A stretch of DNA of 64,000 nucleotides from Diogma glabrata (lineage: Eukaryota; Arthropoda; Insecta; Diptera; Cylindrotomidae): NCBI GenBank assembly GCA_963693315.1, contig OY856186.1:307547061-307611060 (forward strand). Reading direction: 5' to 3'. Both the position numbers and the translations under genes were made by a program. Below are positions 11,666 through 22,210 of the stretch, in pieces. The notes beneath the pieces were generated by a model. The model had not been told where the DNA came from and did no database searches. It worked only from the letters and a program-made list of their open reading frames with translations. Position 1 is the first letter of the stretch; each line of letters begins with the position of its first letter.

Positions 11666-12941
11666 TGTAACGCGACAAGAAGTATTTTCATTTGGTAATT
11701 GCCAGGTCCACTCATTTTGTGTTATAATTGTGGTTGTTTAACTTAAAACTATTTAATTTCTTAAATCAAATTTCAAATATAGTCAAAACTCATTCTTTTT
11801 CATTTTCAATCTATTTTTTGTATAAATTAATTTATCACACCTTTTATTATTGTTACATCCATCCTTTTATTTTTGAAAGCAAATTAAATTAATTTTTTAT
11901 TAACAAATTTACTCATTTTTTTGAAAATAATAAAATTTAACTATTGTCTATTGTATAATAAAATTTCTCTCTTTATTTGTTAAATCTAATTAAATCTAAT
12001 TAAAATTGTATAAACTAAAAAAAAAGATGTAAATATTAAAAATTTGTAACTCTTGTTAAATTTATAGTTAATTTTAGTTTAAAGTTGTACTAGCATAAAA
12101 TATTGAAAAATTGAAGGAAACAATTGAGCCAATTTATATGAAAATCGTTAGCCAAGCTTTGAAGAATGGAACGAAGATCAATAGGTTGAACAAGCTGAAA
12201 TGCGCCGATCATTATTATTTTCCTCATTCAAACAAAATTTAAAATTAAATCCACGACATATGCTTTAATCGAAAATGTATTCGAAAAATTCATAAGGCAG
12301 GACAACCAACCCATTGACATAAATAATTTGGAGAAAATTTATGGAGATTTTCAATTATAATTTGGAAGATGAAAAATTAAAAATATTATAGGAGTCTATT
12401 CGTTTTTGGTGGTCATCGACTGCAGATAAAAAAATATAAAAATCAAGAGGAAAACATAAAAGCTATTCAAGCTGAACAAAGATTGAAAAGATTTGGAGTT
12501 CAATTAGAAGAATTGGAATTGGAAAAAATTATATTGGCGATCTTATGGATTTGGACAAACAGCAGAATTATATGAGTATTATTTATATTATAACATATTA
12601 TTACAATTTATTTTTTTTGGTTTTAAATTTATATTTAATTAAATTAAAAAGAATTTTGGTGAAAATTTTCCTTCCGACATTATTTTTATAGTTAAAAATA
12701 ATTTTATATAAATCAATAAATATTATAACGTTGATAATTGTTTGTGTATTATTTGTTATTTAAAATTAATGTTTTCGATCGTGATTTTGTTGTATAAATA
12801 GTGTTTTGTGAATTTAGGTCGATTTATGTGTTTTGAATATTATTTTTTACAAGAACTCATAGAACTGCTTCAACACTAACATATGAGACAAAGGCCCGTC
12901 TCACCCAATATTTAAGCGCAAAGCGCGAAAGGACGGTTATA
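11666..12941 (+). repeat. Right LTR, 1276 bp
   Basis: Same length as the left LTR. Visible differences include a T/G in the T-run near 12618, a C/T in ATTCAATT/ATTTAATT, and T/A and C/A changes near the 3' end. Confidence 0.8.
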
Positions 12942-13012
12942 CATTCAAAGGAAAATTCTTCTGTCAAAAACTAATCGCTTTAGCCGAAGCATCACCAATC
13001 ATACAATTATAA

Positions 13013-15018
13013 CAACAAGAAGCATTAAAAGAAGGAAAAGACTAAATCTTGGAAACAATACGCTCCACGCTCAACACCCGTGAGTTTATTTTTATTTAAT
13101 TTTAATTAAATTTGTGACTATCCTAAATATCCGTTTGATACTATTATCCTTGATTAAAGAAGGAAAGAAAATGTTAGTTTAAGTATATTAAAGACAGGAG
13201 ATTCCCAAGTTCGGATTTGCTTGTAATCAATCCGTTGTTGTTAAAATTATAAGGCATTTTTTGTATTTACTTTTTTGGTGTAAGTATTCCGGTGTGGTTA
13301 TATACACGGTAATATAAATAATTCGTGTTTAAAGGTCCGAAACTAACAAACTTTACAATAAACTGTTTTGTGCATTAAATTCATATAGTTAAATTTATAA
13401 ATAATAAGTAGAAAAAAAAAGAATTCATTGTATGTTGGTATAACAGGGTATGTGATTTTTTTTTGTTATATACTGTTCTTATAATGACGACCCTGTGTAC
13501 CGTTAGTGTTGTAAGCGTCTGATATAAAGACTTGTTCAAATCTTGATATTTTTTTTTGATTTGTGGAATACTGTGCAAAAGAACTGAAACGCATAACAAA
13601 AAAACCCAAATTACTATATTAACAAATGTATTTAGATAATAATAAATGTATACATGGATAAAAGAACCTTGATTTATGGTTTTGTAAAGCTGAATCCAGA
13701 GTTGTTGTTTACGATTGAAATTAAAGAACTCCTGAGAGTGATATCCGTTCTTATCTGTTGGTGTTTAACCGTTGCATTGGAGGAGATTAATTGTAAAGTG
13801 AATCTTCAGAGCATGGCCTTCGCCAACCATATGAGTTACATGAAGGGATAAGGCGTATTCAAGGGAACCAAGACGTGGGATTTGTCGACACTATGAGGTG
13901 AGTCGTTTTTTTTTATTTGTATGTATAGGTATGTATGATTATGGGTGAGTGCGTGGATGGGAGAGTGTGGATAGGTGTATGAGAGTATATATACAGTTTA
14001 AGAAGAAAAACAAACTTAGTTTTTTGCGGGTTGTTTTAAATCATATAACTTGAATTTTTTTTGGTTGTTTAAATTTTAACAAGGGTAACAAGGGTAATTC
14101 GCCTTGTCCTTTTGGATTATTTACTTCAAATCAACAGGAAACTAGTATAGCTATTGCCGTTTGGAAATGTTCGTAATCATCGTTACGTTATATAATTGAT
14201 TGAAGCTCAATATTGGATAATTGTATTGCTGCAGGCTAAATCCCTGTTTCTTTTTTTGTTGTAAGTAACCAACCTTATTGGAAATGAATTGATGTAGTGT
14301 TGCGGATTATAAAATCCTATAATGCAAAGGATTTATCATAACTACCATTCCATTTAAGAAGTTTCCATAAGTGTGCAAATCTCTTTGGTACTCTCGGAGA
14401 TAATTATACATGTCAACAGGATTTAGTGTAGTCTGTAGTAAATAATATTCAGGATTTTACTAATTGGTTGACTTACTCGAAGTTCAGTTAGCCTTTTGAG
14501 TGATGCTGGCAAATTTTGTTTTAACCAATGATAATGGCGCTGGCTCTAGGCCTTCATTTGAATGTGGCGGTGATGAAACCAAAAACAACTAGTCTTGGCA
14601 ATTTTCTTTACATACAAATGCCGGTGAACCATAACGATGAACACAGAGGACTTAATGAGGTACACCGCTCACCTTGCGTATATATATGGATGTATCGATG
14701 TATGGGTATAGATGTGTAGGTGTACGTATATGAATAGATGGCCGTATGGGTGAGATGCGAACGTGTGTGAATGTTTGAGTGAATGTAGGGATTGGCCGTG
14801 GTGATCGCGGTTCCTTCATATATGGGGGTCGCCAGAGTCTCATTTTTTTTCTACTTGCTTTTTATCATTTCCGTATACATCATGCATTTCGCGTACAATC
14901 TGATCATTTGTGCTGAAGTAGCAAAAAAATAACCTCGCTTGGTACGCGACCTGCTAAGCCTCTCCGTTGATTCGTCAACGAGAAGCGCTTCATAACATGC
15001 TACTGTTCGATTCTGTTT
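13013..15018. other. AT-rich DNA with G/T-rich simple-like stretches
   Basis: No gene was recognised; a 65-codon frame at 13654-13851 has no identifiable motif. Two tracts (about 13915-13997 and 14678-14790) are built of irregular GTATG/GGTGTA/GATAG words, resembling degenerate minisatellite or a GATA/GTRT-like simple repeat. Confidence 0.4.
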
Positions 15019-15138
15019 TTAATTTAGAAGCTTTGCTACGGCCATTGGGCAGTGCCACAGATCCCTCTTCATCAGGTCCGTCGCATTGTCTGGACATGTA
15101 AATATGTGCTCAACATCCTGTGGAGTGCCTTCAAGTTG
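15019..15138 (-). pseudogene. C-terminal remnant of a non-LTR retrotransposon ORF2
   Basis: A 39-codon minus-strand frame reads EGTPQDVEHIFTCP, then DLMKRDLWHCPMAVAKLLN and a stop. This matches the extreme C-terminus of I/Jockey-like LINE polyproteins: a CCHC-like segment with a D-x-x-H-hydrophobic-F-x-C-P motif, followed by a LW-x-x-P-x-x-x-A-x-(F/L)L tail. The upstream RT and endonuclease are absent. It is a 5'-truncated or decayed copy, as is usual for LINEs. Confidence 0.6.
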
Positions 15139-15246
15139 AGATACTGTCGATCTGTGTAAAAGCTTTGCCGATAAATACACCAAACCGTTTAATTATAACC
15201 ATTAATTTATTACAATAAAATTTATTTAAAAAGTATTTTTAGAAAA

Positions 15247-16847
15247 ATGTCGCGTAGGATGAGGATGATTGATTTTTTTAGACGAGAAGGAGAGAAAAAA
15301 CGCGTCCATTTAATAAATGAAAGAAGAAGTTTACGGTGCTCAGCCAGTCCCATCGACTTGCATGAAAAAGAATTTATTGGAATCTACCGTATGCCGCAGA
15401 AACTTGTGCTAATTTTAAAGGATATGGTTGTTCCACACATGAAAACAACATCAATTCCAAAGGAGTTAAGGATTTTAGCGGCGCTAAGTTTTTTAGCCGA
15501 AGGCATTTAATTCACTATGCAATTAAATTATGAAATGCGAGAAAACATATTTATAGTTTCATACCTTAACTTCATTTAGTTCAGAAAAATTTTGTAATAA
15601 TTAAAACTTGTTTAAATAGAGACATTTCAAAAGAAACTTGGTGTAAGTTATTTAACATGCATGTCACAAACATCGTCACGAACATCGAAATATCGCCACT
15701 GCATCAAAGAGTTTTGTAAAATTGTTAATGATCATTTGATGCATGTGTACATAAATTTTCCTCAAACTACACATGAAATGAATCAAATTAAATTACAGAA
15801 AGTTTTTTAATTTAACTTTTGTATTCGTTGTTAAAAAAGTGTTTATAATTACAGATTTTTGGAAAAATTCAATTATCCCGGAATAATTGGATGTATTGAT
15901 TGCACTCATGTCTCACTCTACAGACCGGAAAAAAGAATAGAGCACGTGTATTTCAATCGTCATCATTATCATTCCAAAAATGTTCAATTGGTAATAACAT
16001 GCTTATATTTTCTTTCGAAATTTGTTACAAATTTGTAACTTAATTTCTTAAGATATACTTTATTAACTTAATATATACTTATTTAAACGTGTTTACAGAT
16101 CTGTGATTATAATCTAAAAATTTTAAATGTGAATGCTTCTTATGGTGGTTCTAATCACGATGCTACGATTTGGCGAAAGTCATTAGGAAAGGCTTTCTTG
16201 CATAACAAATATGAAGCAGGCAAACTTTCAAACACGTGGATATTAGGTATAAATTCATTTATTATTTTATATAATATTTTAAATTTAAAATTTCATATAA
16301 TATTTCAAAAATAAAATGTAAAGATTATAATTTTTTAAATTCTTCTTCTAAATATTCTGTTTCTAAATACTCAGGGGCTGAATTTCAGAAATTAAAAATA
16401 AAACTATTATTATAAAAAGTTTTAGTGACACTTATTTTTTCTATTATTTAAGGTGAGGGTGGTTATCCACTTCAACCGTGGTTGATGATACCAATTTCAA
16501 ACCTAACAAATGAATCGGAAGAGCGATACAACATTGCACACAGATCGTCGCGTAACTGCATAGAGAGGTGCCACGGAGTTTTGAAATCAAGATTTCGGGT
16601 TTTGGCCATAGATAGGTGCATTAAATATTCTACGTTTATGGTACGACAAATTGTCAACACATGTGCAACATTACATAACTTTATAAAATATCATAATTAC
16701 ACGGATGAAAATGATTTAGTGCAACCGGAGACTAATGATGTTTTAGACACCTATGAACAGGAAATAACAAATTCTGATGTCACAACTGCACGACTTTTAA
16801 CAATAGGCCGCGAAGTAAGAGCTAATATTGTTAGAACGTATTTTTGA
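15247..16847 (+). pseudogene. PIF/Harbinger nuclease (HARBI1-like), five-exon copy
   Basis: Second, distinct Harbinger nuclease. Exon 1 (15247 to about 15505) starts with an ATG and ends in LRILAALSFLAEG. Exon 2 (about 15620-15800) carries the helix-turn-helix part (FQKKLGVSYLTCMSQTS, then CIKEFCKIVN). Exon 3 (15855-15990) has PGIIGCIDCTHVSLYRP (first Asp). Exon 4 (16099-16246) has SNHDATIWR (second Asp). Exon 5 (16453-16847) has RNCIERCHGVLKSRFRVL and ends in CATLHNFI plus an acidic tail. Exons 3-5 fit GT-AG phases exactly. Where the family usually has GDxGYP, this copy reads GEGGYP across the exon 4/5 junction. The exon 1 donor and exon 2 donor are poor, so the gene may be slightly decayed. 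No TIRs were identified. Confidence 0.85.
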
Positions 16848-17060
16848 ATAAACAAAATAAATTATTTTGTTTATTAAATAAATAAAATTAATTAAATTAA
16901 ATAAATAAATAAAATTTTTAATAATTAAACAAATCATTTATTCATTTGTTATCTACTACTTCATGTTTAAATTCGTTTGTTCAGCCATTCACAAATAAGC
17001 TATTTATTAAATGGAAGGCATAAAGGATCTACTTAAAAAAAAATCCCTCCAAATATTTTA

Positions 17061-17243
17061 AATAATAATAAAATAATAAACGCCTTTCTTGTTACACTAA
17101 ATACGTATTTCGAAAGCTATGCTTTCATCGACAGCAGTATCTAAAAAACTAGAGTTTTTCAAGCATAGCTTTCGAAATACGTATTTAGTGAAATAAAACT
17201 CAATTTAACAAGAAAAAGGCGTTTATTATTTTATTATTATTTA
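17061..17243. repeat. Foldback (inverted) repeat, arms about 65-80 bp
   Basis: Left arm 17061-17126 and right arm 17162-17243 are inverted copies, including AAGCATAGCTTTCGAAATA and GGCGTTTATTATTTTATT. The right arm has about 17 extra bases, and about 35 bp separate the arms. It can extrude as a hairpin or cruciform. The arm core GATGA-AAGC-ATA-GCTT-TCGAAATA recalls hammerhead-type motifs found in Penelope-like elements, but the CUGAUGA core is not intact. Confidence 0.8.
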
Positions 17244-17737
17244 TAATGATCAGTAGAAAAGATTTTGGAAAATGCCGTCCTAAAATATTGAAAACAAAAT
17301 TGGGTTTTATTAATTATAAATCTTTAATAAAAAACAAAAAATTAAGTACAAAAGAACTAGCGCAAAACCAATTTGGTCCTTAAACCGAATTTGTAGAAAT
17401 TATTGGTATTTGGAACAAGAAAAAAAAACTATATATTGGCGTCACCTCGAGCGTAGCCCCATGTCTGTTTATTGGTAATGTATTGTAAATAATGGCGAGT
17501 AACACAAAACCTTAGAAAAAACAATATTGACTTGGAAAAATATTAAATTGAAATCGACTTGGCAAATGAGCAAGGTATTTATTTGAAATAATTATTGGTG
17601 GTGTTTTGGAATAAAAATTTAAATCTATTGAAAATTATAGTAATTCCATAATATAATAGCCGTGAGTCTATCCTTCTATACGAGCGCAACGTTCAATCTT
17701 TATCTATACTTTAGTCTATCATTTTACTAACGTTCAA
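17244..17737. other. AT-rich DNA, nothing recognised
   Basis: No coding, RNA or repeat feature could be supported. Confidence 0.4.
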
Positions 17738-17806
17738 ATTGCAAAATGGACAGCGCGCTCGACTGATGATCTATAGGTTGAAAGTTCGAATCCATTGTTG
17801 CACATT
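17738..17806 (+). repeat. tRNA-like (SINE head or tRNA pseudogene)
   Basis: A-box-like TGGACAGCGCGCTCGACT is followed by B-box AGTTCGAATCC, and then a T-run that could terminate Pol III. The putative acceptor ends (TGCAAAA and TTGTTGCA) pair with one mismatch, but the T-stem and anticodon stem do not form well, so this is not called as a functional tRNA. Confidence 0.5.
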
Positions 17807-18204
17807 TTTTTTAATTTTTTTTAAATAACATTAAAATTATTTTGGATTTTTGAGATCAATTAAACTCAAGTAAGTAAAGAAGTAATTGGAATATTTTCAA
17901 TTCAAAGGTATGGTTTTTGAAGTTTCTCAGAAAAAAACTACAATTCACATTTTACGTGTTTCGGATGGGATTCGAACCTAGGGATGGAAAGATTTATAGA
18001 AAAGTCGATTCTCGATTCCAACTTTTATTTTATAAATTTCGATTCCAAGAATCGATTCTCCGACCGAAAAAGTCGAACCTTCGATTTTAATCGATTTCTA
18101 TGTTAGAAAAACTAGCTTTAATAGAATTAAATTCAAATTTATATTTCATATATTATTTCATACATTTATTCAAAATAAACTGAAAATAAATTTAAACAAT
18201 CATT

Positions 18205-18442
18205 TTATGAAAACCACAAATTTTCTGCAACTGACCTTAAGAATAGTAGCATATTCAAATGATCAGGCGCTAGTCTACTTCGCATCTGATTTGCAATCAG
18301 ACTAGTATGTGAAAATAAACGCTCACATGGTGTTGATGTTGCTACTATTGTTAAATTTAAAGTGTTTACCACATTCATGACATTTAACCTTCGAGCCGTT
18401 ATTCACTTTTTTATAATAAATCCACACAGCACTCGATGCCAT
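18205..18442 (-). pseudogene. BED finger fused to hAT dimerisation domain by deletion
   Basis: Minus-strand ATG at 18442 opens a BED zinc-finger start (VWIYYKKV, KVKCHECGKHFKFNNSSN). The sequence then passes directly into a hAT C-terminal dimerisation domain (TIVATSTPCERLFS, RLAPDHLNMLLFLRS, stop at 18205). The whole catalytic middle is missing. The junction lies in a shared stretch near 18350-18370 that reads FNNSSN in one frame and LTIVATS in the next, so the halves are out of frame. This looks like deletion between microhomologies, the usual origin of non-autonomous hATs. Confidence 0.85.
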
Positions 18443-18518
18443 TTCGTATAATCGTGTATAAATATAATTATTAATATTAAAATGAAATTAGTTTAATATT
18501 AAATATAAGGTTATAAAT

Positions 18519-19297
18519 CTGTAGGTGAGAGGTAAACGACACCAAATCACATTTTTAAAATTTTACAGGAAAGCCAAAAAACTGTTTGAAAATCACAAAC
18601 CCTGTTATATCTCTATTAACTGCTACCCTTACCCCGAAAATTTTTTTACTTTGTAATTTATTTTTAATTTCCATGATATCAATAATTAATTAAATTACGT
18701 CATATTATGTAACGGTTATTTGTTAAAAAGGACCTAGTGTGCTTTACCTCACAATGATGGATCTTAGTATTTCCAAGTCCCATGAAACATACAGCACCAA
18801 GTCCAAGACAATTGTACATAAAAGGTGTTTCCAAAAATAATGTTAAAGGCTTTTTTATAAACTTTACTTCAAAATATATTATTAACAATCTAAGTTTAAC
18901 GTTAAAAACCGTTTAAAATTGTTTAAATTTTTTAAGAAACTAAAAGAAAGCCGTTAAAACCTAAAGACACATTGACTATGTGGACTTGGTGGTATTTACC
19001 TCTAAATATATTGTTGTCGTCTACAACACTATTTAGTCATAAACAGAACTATGTACACTTGATGTTCTTTACCTCTTAAACATTTGGACTTGGTGTCAAA
19101 ATTTGTTCACTTGACGTTCTTTGCCTCTAAGGGCTTTGGACTTGGTGTCATTTACAATTGTTCTATCTCGAAAACTATACTATTTAAGACTCCGTGATAG
19201 TAACCTCTCGGTAGAGAACAAAATCCTAATTCTAACAGTATAAAAAAACGTATTTTGAAAAAAATGTGACTTGGTGTAGTTTACCTTCCACCTACAG
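18519..19297. mobile_element. TIR element nested in the BED-hAT
   Basis: About 37-bp terminal inverted repeats start CTGTAGGTG-AGGTAAAC and continue -ACACCAA-TCACATTTTT. AAAT borders both ends. The interior is non-coding and repeats the words GGACTTGGTG and TTTACCTC several times in both orientations. Superfamily is unknown; the 4-bp duplication call depends on exact end placement. Confidence 0.75.
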
Positions 19298-19956
19298 AAA
19301 TATTTCTGTGTCTAACACCACGTCACCACCACTTATGATTGACTAAATCACTGTCAACTGTGTATGACTATAGTACAAAATTTGTAAATAAATAAAAAAT
19401 CGAATACGACTAAATTACTGTGTATGACTATAGTACTAAATTCGAAAGTCGAATACTAAGAATCGATTCTTGATCGACTTTGAAAATTAAAACTCGATTC
19501 TTTATAATCGATTATTTTAACAGAAAAGTCGATTTTCGAGTAGAATCGGAATCGACTTTTCCATCCCTATTCGAACCTACCCTCGTCAGTGCCCGGCTCG
19601 AATCCTTGGGCAGACACGCTATCGATTACGCCGTTGAGGCGATGACAATTTCAAAGTTGAAACTTCTTCATAACTTAATTATTTTTTACTAAAGTTGAAT
19701 TTTTCCACTGTCATTAGACTCCATATTATGGAAAATGCTTTTACATTATATGGGATTTTTTGCATTAAATTTCTAGACAATAATTTGTGTGAATTCATAG
19801 AATGGGGAACATTTATATTCTAATTAACATCCTAAGTCACTATTGTATAGTCATTGTTGATTGTTTCCAATCAATGTGAAATCAATGGCTGACACTTGGT
19901 CAATTTGTAGTCCTATATGTATTAACATTAGACTACATTAAGGGAATTTAAATTTA

Positions 19957-20388
19957 TTTTGGATTTTTGAGATCAATTAAACTCAAGTAAGTAAAGAAGT
20001 AATTGGAATATTTTCAATTCAAAGGTATGGTTTTTGAAGTTTCTCAGAAAAAAACTACAATTCACATTTTACGTGTTTCGGATGGGATTCGAACCTACCC
20101 TCGTCAGTGCCCGGCTCGAATCCTTGGGCAGACACGCTATCGATTACGCCGTTGAGGCGATGACAATTTCAAAGTTGAAACTTCTTCATCACTTAATTAT
20201 TTTTTACTAAAGTTGAATTTTTCCACTGTCATTAGACTCCATATTATGGAAAATGCTTTTACATTATATGGGATTTTTTGCATTAAATTTCTAGACAATA
20301 CTTTGTGTGAATTCATAGAATGGGGAACATTTATATTCTAATTAACATCCTAAGTCACGATTGTATAGTCATTGTTGATTGTTTCCAA
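19957..20388 (-). repeat. tRNA-like dispersed repeat, copy B (uninterrupted)
   Basis: Full-length partner of copy A, preserving the empty hAT target (GGGATTCGAACCTACCC at about 20084-20100). The tRNA-like part is at about 20080-20165 on the minus strand. The two copies are about 70 bp apart, so this may be a tandem duplication rather than two insertions. Confidence 0.65.
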
Positions 20389-20532
20389 TTAAAATTATTG
20401 TTTTTTACACACTTTTATTTCATTCATACATACATTTCGTTTTACGATAATGCAGTTTTTAAATTTTTATTTTAAATAACATTAAAATTGTTTTTTTTTA
20501 TTCATAAATTCATTAATTTCTTTAAATAACTT

Positions 20533-21109
20533 CCCGGGTAGGAACTGCCAATGTTAAACAATGGGCCAACCTCGGGCCAGTATATTGGCGAGCCAAGCCT
20601 TGGCTAGTTAACCCCGGTTTTAGTCTGGGCCAGGTGTAAATGCCTAGACTGAACCAAGATTCAGTTTATTGTATTACACGTACGAAGGTTCAAATAAAAA
20701 TTGAAGATTGTAAGTGTAACCAGTTCATATTTTTCTGGCAGCGGAGATCGTGAGGGTGGAAGACGCCTTCGTTAAAACTTTTATAAAAAATAACTTAACC
20801 GAACTTGCAATTTTAACATTTTTAACATGGAATTTGAATAAAAATTATGATCATATTTAATTTATTGTATTTTTGTATTAAAAAAATTGGTATTTGATAA
20901 ATTGGTTTGCCAGGCTTGACCCTAGTCTGATTTGCCAGGCTTGTCCCTAGTCTGATTGGCCAGGCTTGGCCCAAGTCTGGTTTGCCAGTCTTGGCCCCAG
21001 GACATCATTCCAAGCTTGGGCCGTTTGAAAATGTTAAGTCTGGCCCAAACTCCAAAAGCTGTGCGCGGGCTTGGCCCAGGCTTGGCCCATTAGATAATTC
21101 TTACCCGGG
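20533..21109. mobile_element. MITE with CCCGGGTA termini
   Basis: Ends are inverted: CCCGGGTAGGAACTG...ATGGGCCAA on the left, and the reverse complement of CCCGGGTAAGAATT...ATGGGCCAA on the right. The element is 577 bp and GC-richer than its surroundings. It contains about four copies of a roughly 25-bp unit (GTTTGCCAGGCTTGGCCC-AGTCTG) at about 20905-21000. No coding capacity. TSD is unclear (TT on both sides). Confidence 0.75.
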
Positions 21110-22210
21110 TTTAAAATTATTGTGTTTTTTTATTTTATTATTCATGAATGAATTCATATAAATAAATAATGCATATAAATAAAACTCATATAAAATTTTG
21201 TTTTTGGATACTTAGAATTATCGATAAAGTAGTTCTTTAAAGTTAGTTAAAAAGTTAAGTTGTCTTTTGCCATAATTTGTTCAAAATAAAATCATCATTA
21301 AACTCATTTCGATATTTACATTTCGATATTAAGAAAAACAACAACTACTATTTCAGTATAAAATCTTCTTTCAATATAAGTTGACATCTATAGTCCTTCA
21401 TCATCAACACGTTTTCTGTTCCGGCGATGACCGCAAAAGCGCTACTAGAAAATTTTCATAGAAGATATAGATTTTTGACATTTATTAAAAAATATTGTTC
21501 GTTAAAAACGGTCGATATTTGGTGGAAAAACATTTTGTGATAATATACATTTTCATATAAAATATAAATAAATAAATAAATAAATATATATTATATATTA
21601 TATTTATATTATTGAGTTATTAATTATTATTAAAGTGTTTATAATAAAAAAAAACAAGCTTAGGTGAGTTTTGGAAAAGAATGTATGCATTTATAATATT
21701 TGTTTTGCGTTCATTCACTACCTTGCGTGATTACTTGAATTACTTAAATAATTATAAAGATTATCTAATTGTAAACTACTTGAAGTGATTGCAATAATTG
21801 TATAATTGTAATAATTATATAATAATAATTGTAATAATAATGAGTGAAACAACGTCTTTTTTCACTCAAAAACTTGATTTAAGTCTCTAAGATACCTTCT
21901 TTTTTGGGTTAACTGAATTCTAAAGAAAAAAAGAAAAGGAAAAACACGTTGTTTAGCTCATTATTAATACATTATATTTTAGTTTTATTTAGTTAATTAA
22001 TACTAAATTCATGCCACCGGTAGTTTAAATTCTAATAGAATAATAGTTTTTTACTGTACCGATACATTCGGTGTTTGTTTATACCACAAAATAGTTTGAC
22101 TGTTTAACTGTGGTATAAACGCTCAGAATAATAAACCGCAGCTTCATTGTAAAAAGTATTATTCTATCCATTACATCGTAATCATTTAATAGCTATTTGC
22201 TATTATATTA
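21110..22210. other. AT-rich DNA, nothing recognised
   Basis: No gene could be supported. A short AAATAAATAAATA run at about 21560-21590 and TATATT repeats are the only structures. Confidence 0.4.

Larger units (their letters stand above)
8406..12941 (+). mobile_element. Non-autonomous LTR retrotransposon (LARD-like), young
   Basis: Two near-identical 1276-bp direct repeats (8406-9681 and 11666-12941) begin TGTAAC and end GGTTATA, and enclose 1984 bp of non-coding DNA. A 4-bp target duplication CATT lies on both sides (8402-8405 and 12942-12945). The interior begins TTTGGCATCTCATTG, suitable for a tRNA primer-binding site starting TGG. No clear polypurine tract precedes the right LTR, so orientation is tentative. 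No gag, protease, RT or integrase motif is visible, so movement would depend on another element's enzymes. I saw only a few differences between the LTRs, which indicates recent insertion. Confidence 0.8.
8260..13012 (+). pseudogene. Unidentified reading frame split by an LTR element
   Basis: The frame 8260-8405 (ATG at 8260) ends in WIEA plus a partial codon at the left LTR boundary. After the right LTR and one copy of the CATT target duplication, the same frame continues from 12946 to a TAA at 13010-13012 (F-KGKFFCQKLIALAEASP). Joined, it is about 71 codons. A GTGAGT donor-like site follows near 13080. I recognise no family. Continuity across a 4.5-kb insertion is independent evidence that the target was an open frame, but not that it was expressed. 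It may itself be an older transposon or a host exon. Confidence 0.4.
17979..19569 (-). mobile_element. hAT element, internally deleted, BED type
   Basis: Ends are TAGGGATGGAAA and TTTCCATCCCTA, flanked by a perfect 8-bp duplication TTCGAACC (17971-17978 and 19570-19577), the hAT hallmark. Subterminal AATCGATT/GTCGATT motifs repeat at both ends. It carries only the N-terminal BED finger and C-terminal dimerisation domain of a transposase on the minus strand, and is itself split by a TIR element at 18519-19297. Without that insert it is about 0.8 kb. It cannot supply its own transposase. Confidence 0.9.
17838..19883 (-). repeat. tRNA-like dispersed repeat, copy A (split by hAT)
   Basis: Copy A comprises 17838-17978 plus 19578-19883, with the intervening hAT and one TSD removed. 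It matches copy B (19957-20388) nearly base for base. On the minus strand it contains a B-box GGTTCGAATCCC and an upstream GGCGTAATCGATAGCG that resembles a tRNA A-box, so it is probably a tRNA-derived SINE. The hAT inserted exactly in the B-box (TTCGAACC on the plus strand). Confidence 0.65.

Noticed and set aside
13381..13851. Short ORFs on both strands after the LTR element
   Set aside because: No motif, low-complexity composition and no continuity with the split frame at 8260-13012.
17061..17243. Active hammerhead ribozyme
   Set aside because: The CUGAUGA core is not intact; kept only as a question in the findings.
17738..17806. Functional tRNA gene
   Set aside because: A and B boxes are recognisable but the T-stem and anticodon stem do not pair well.
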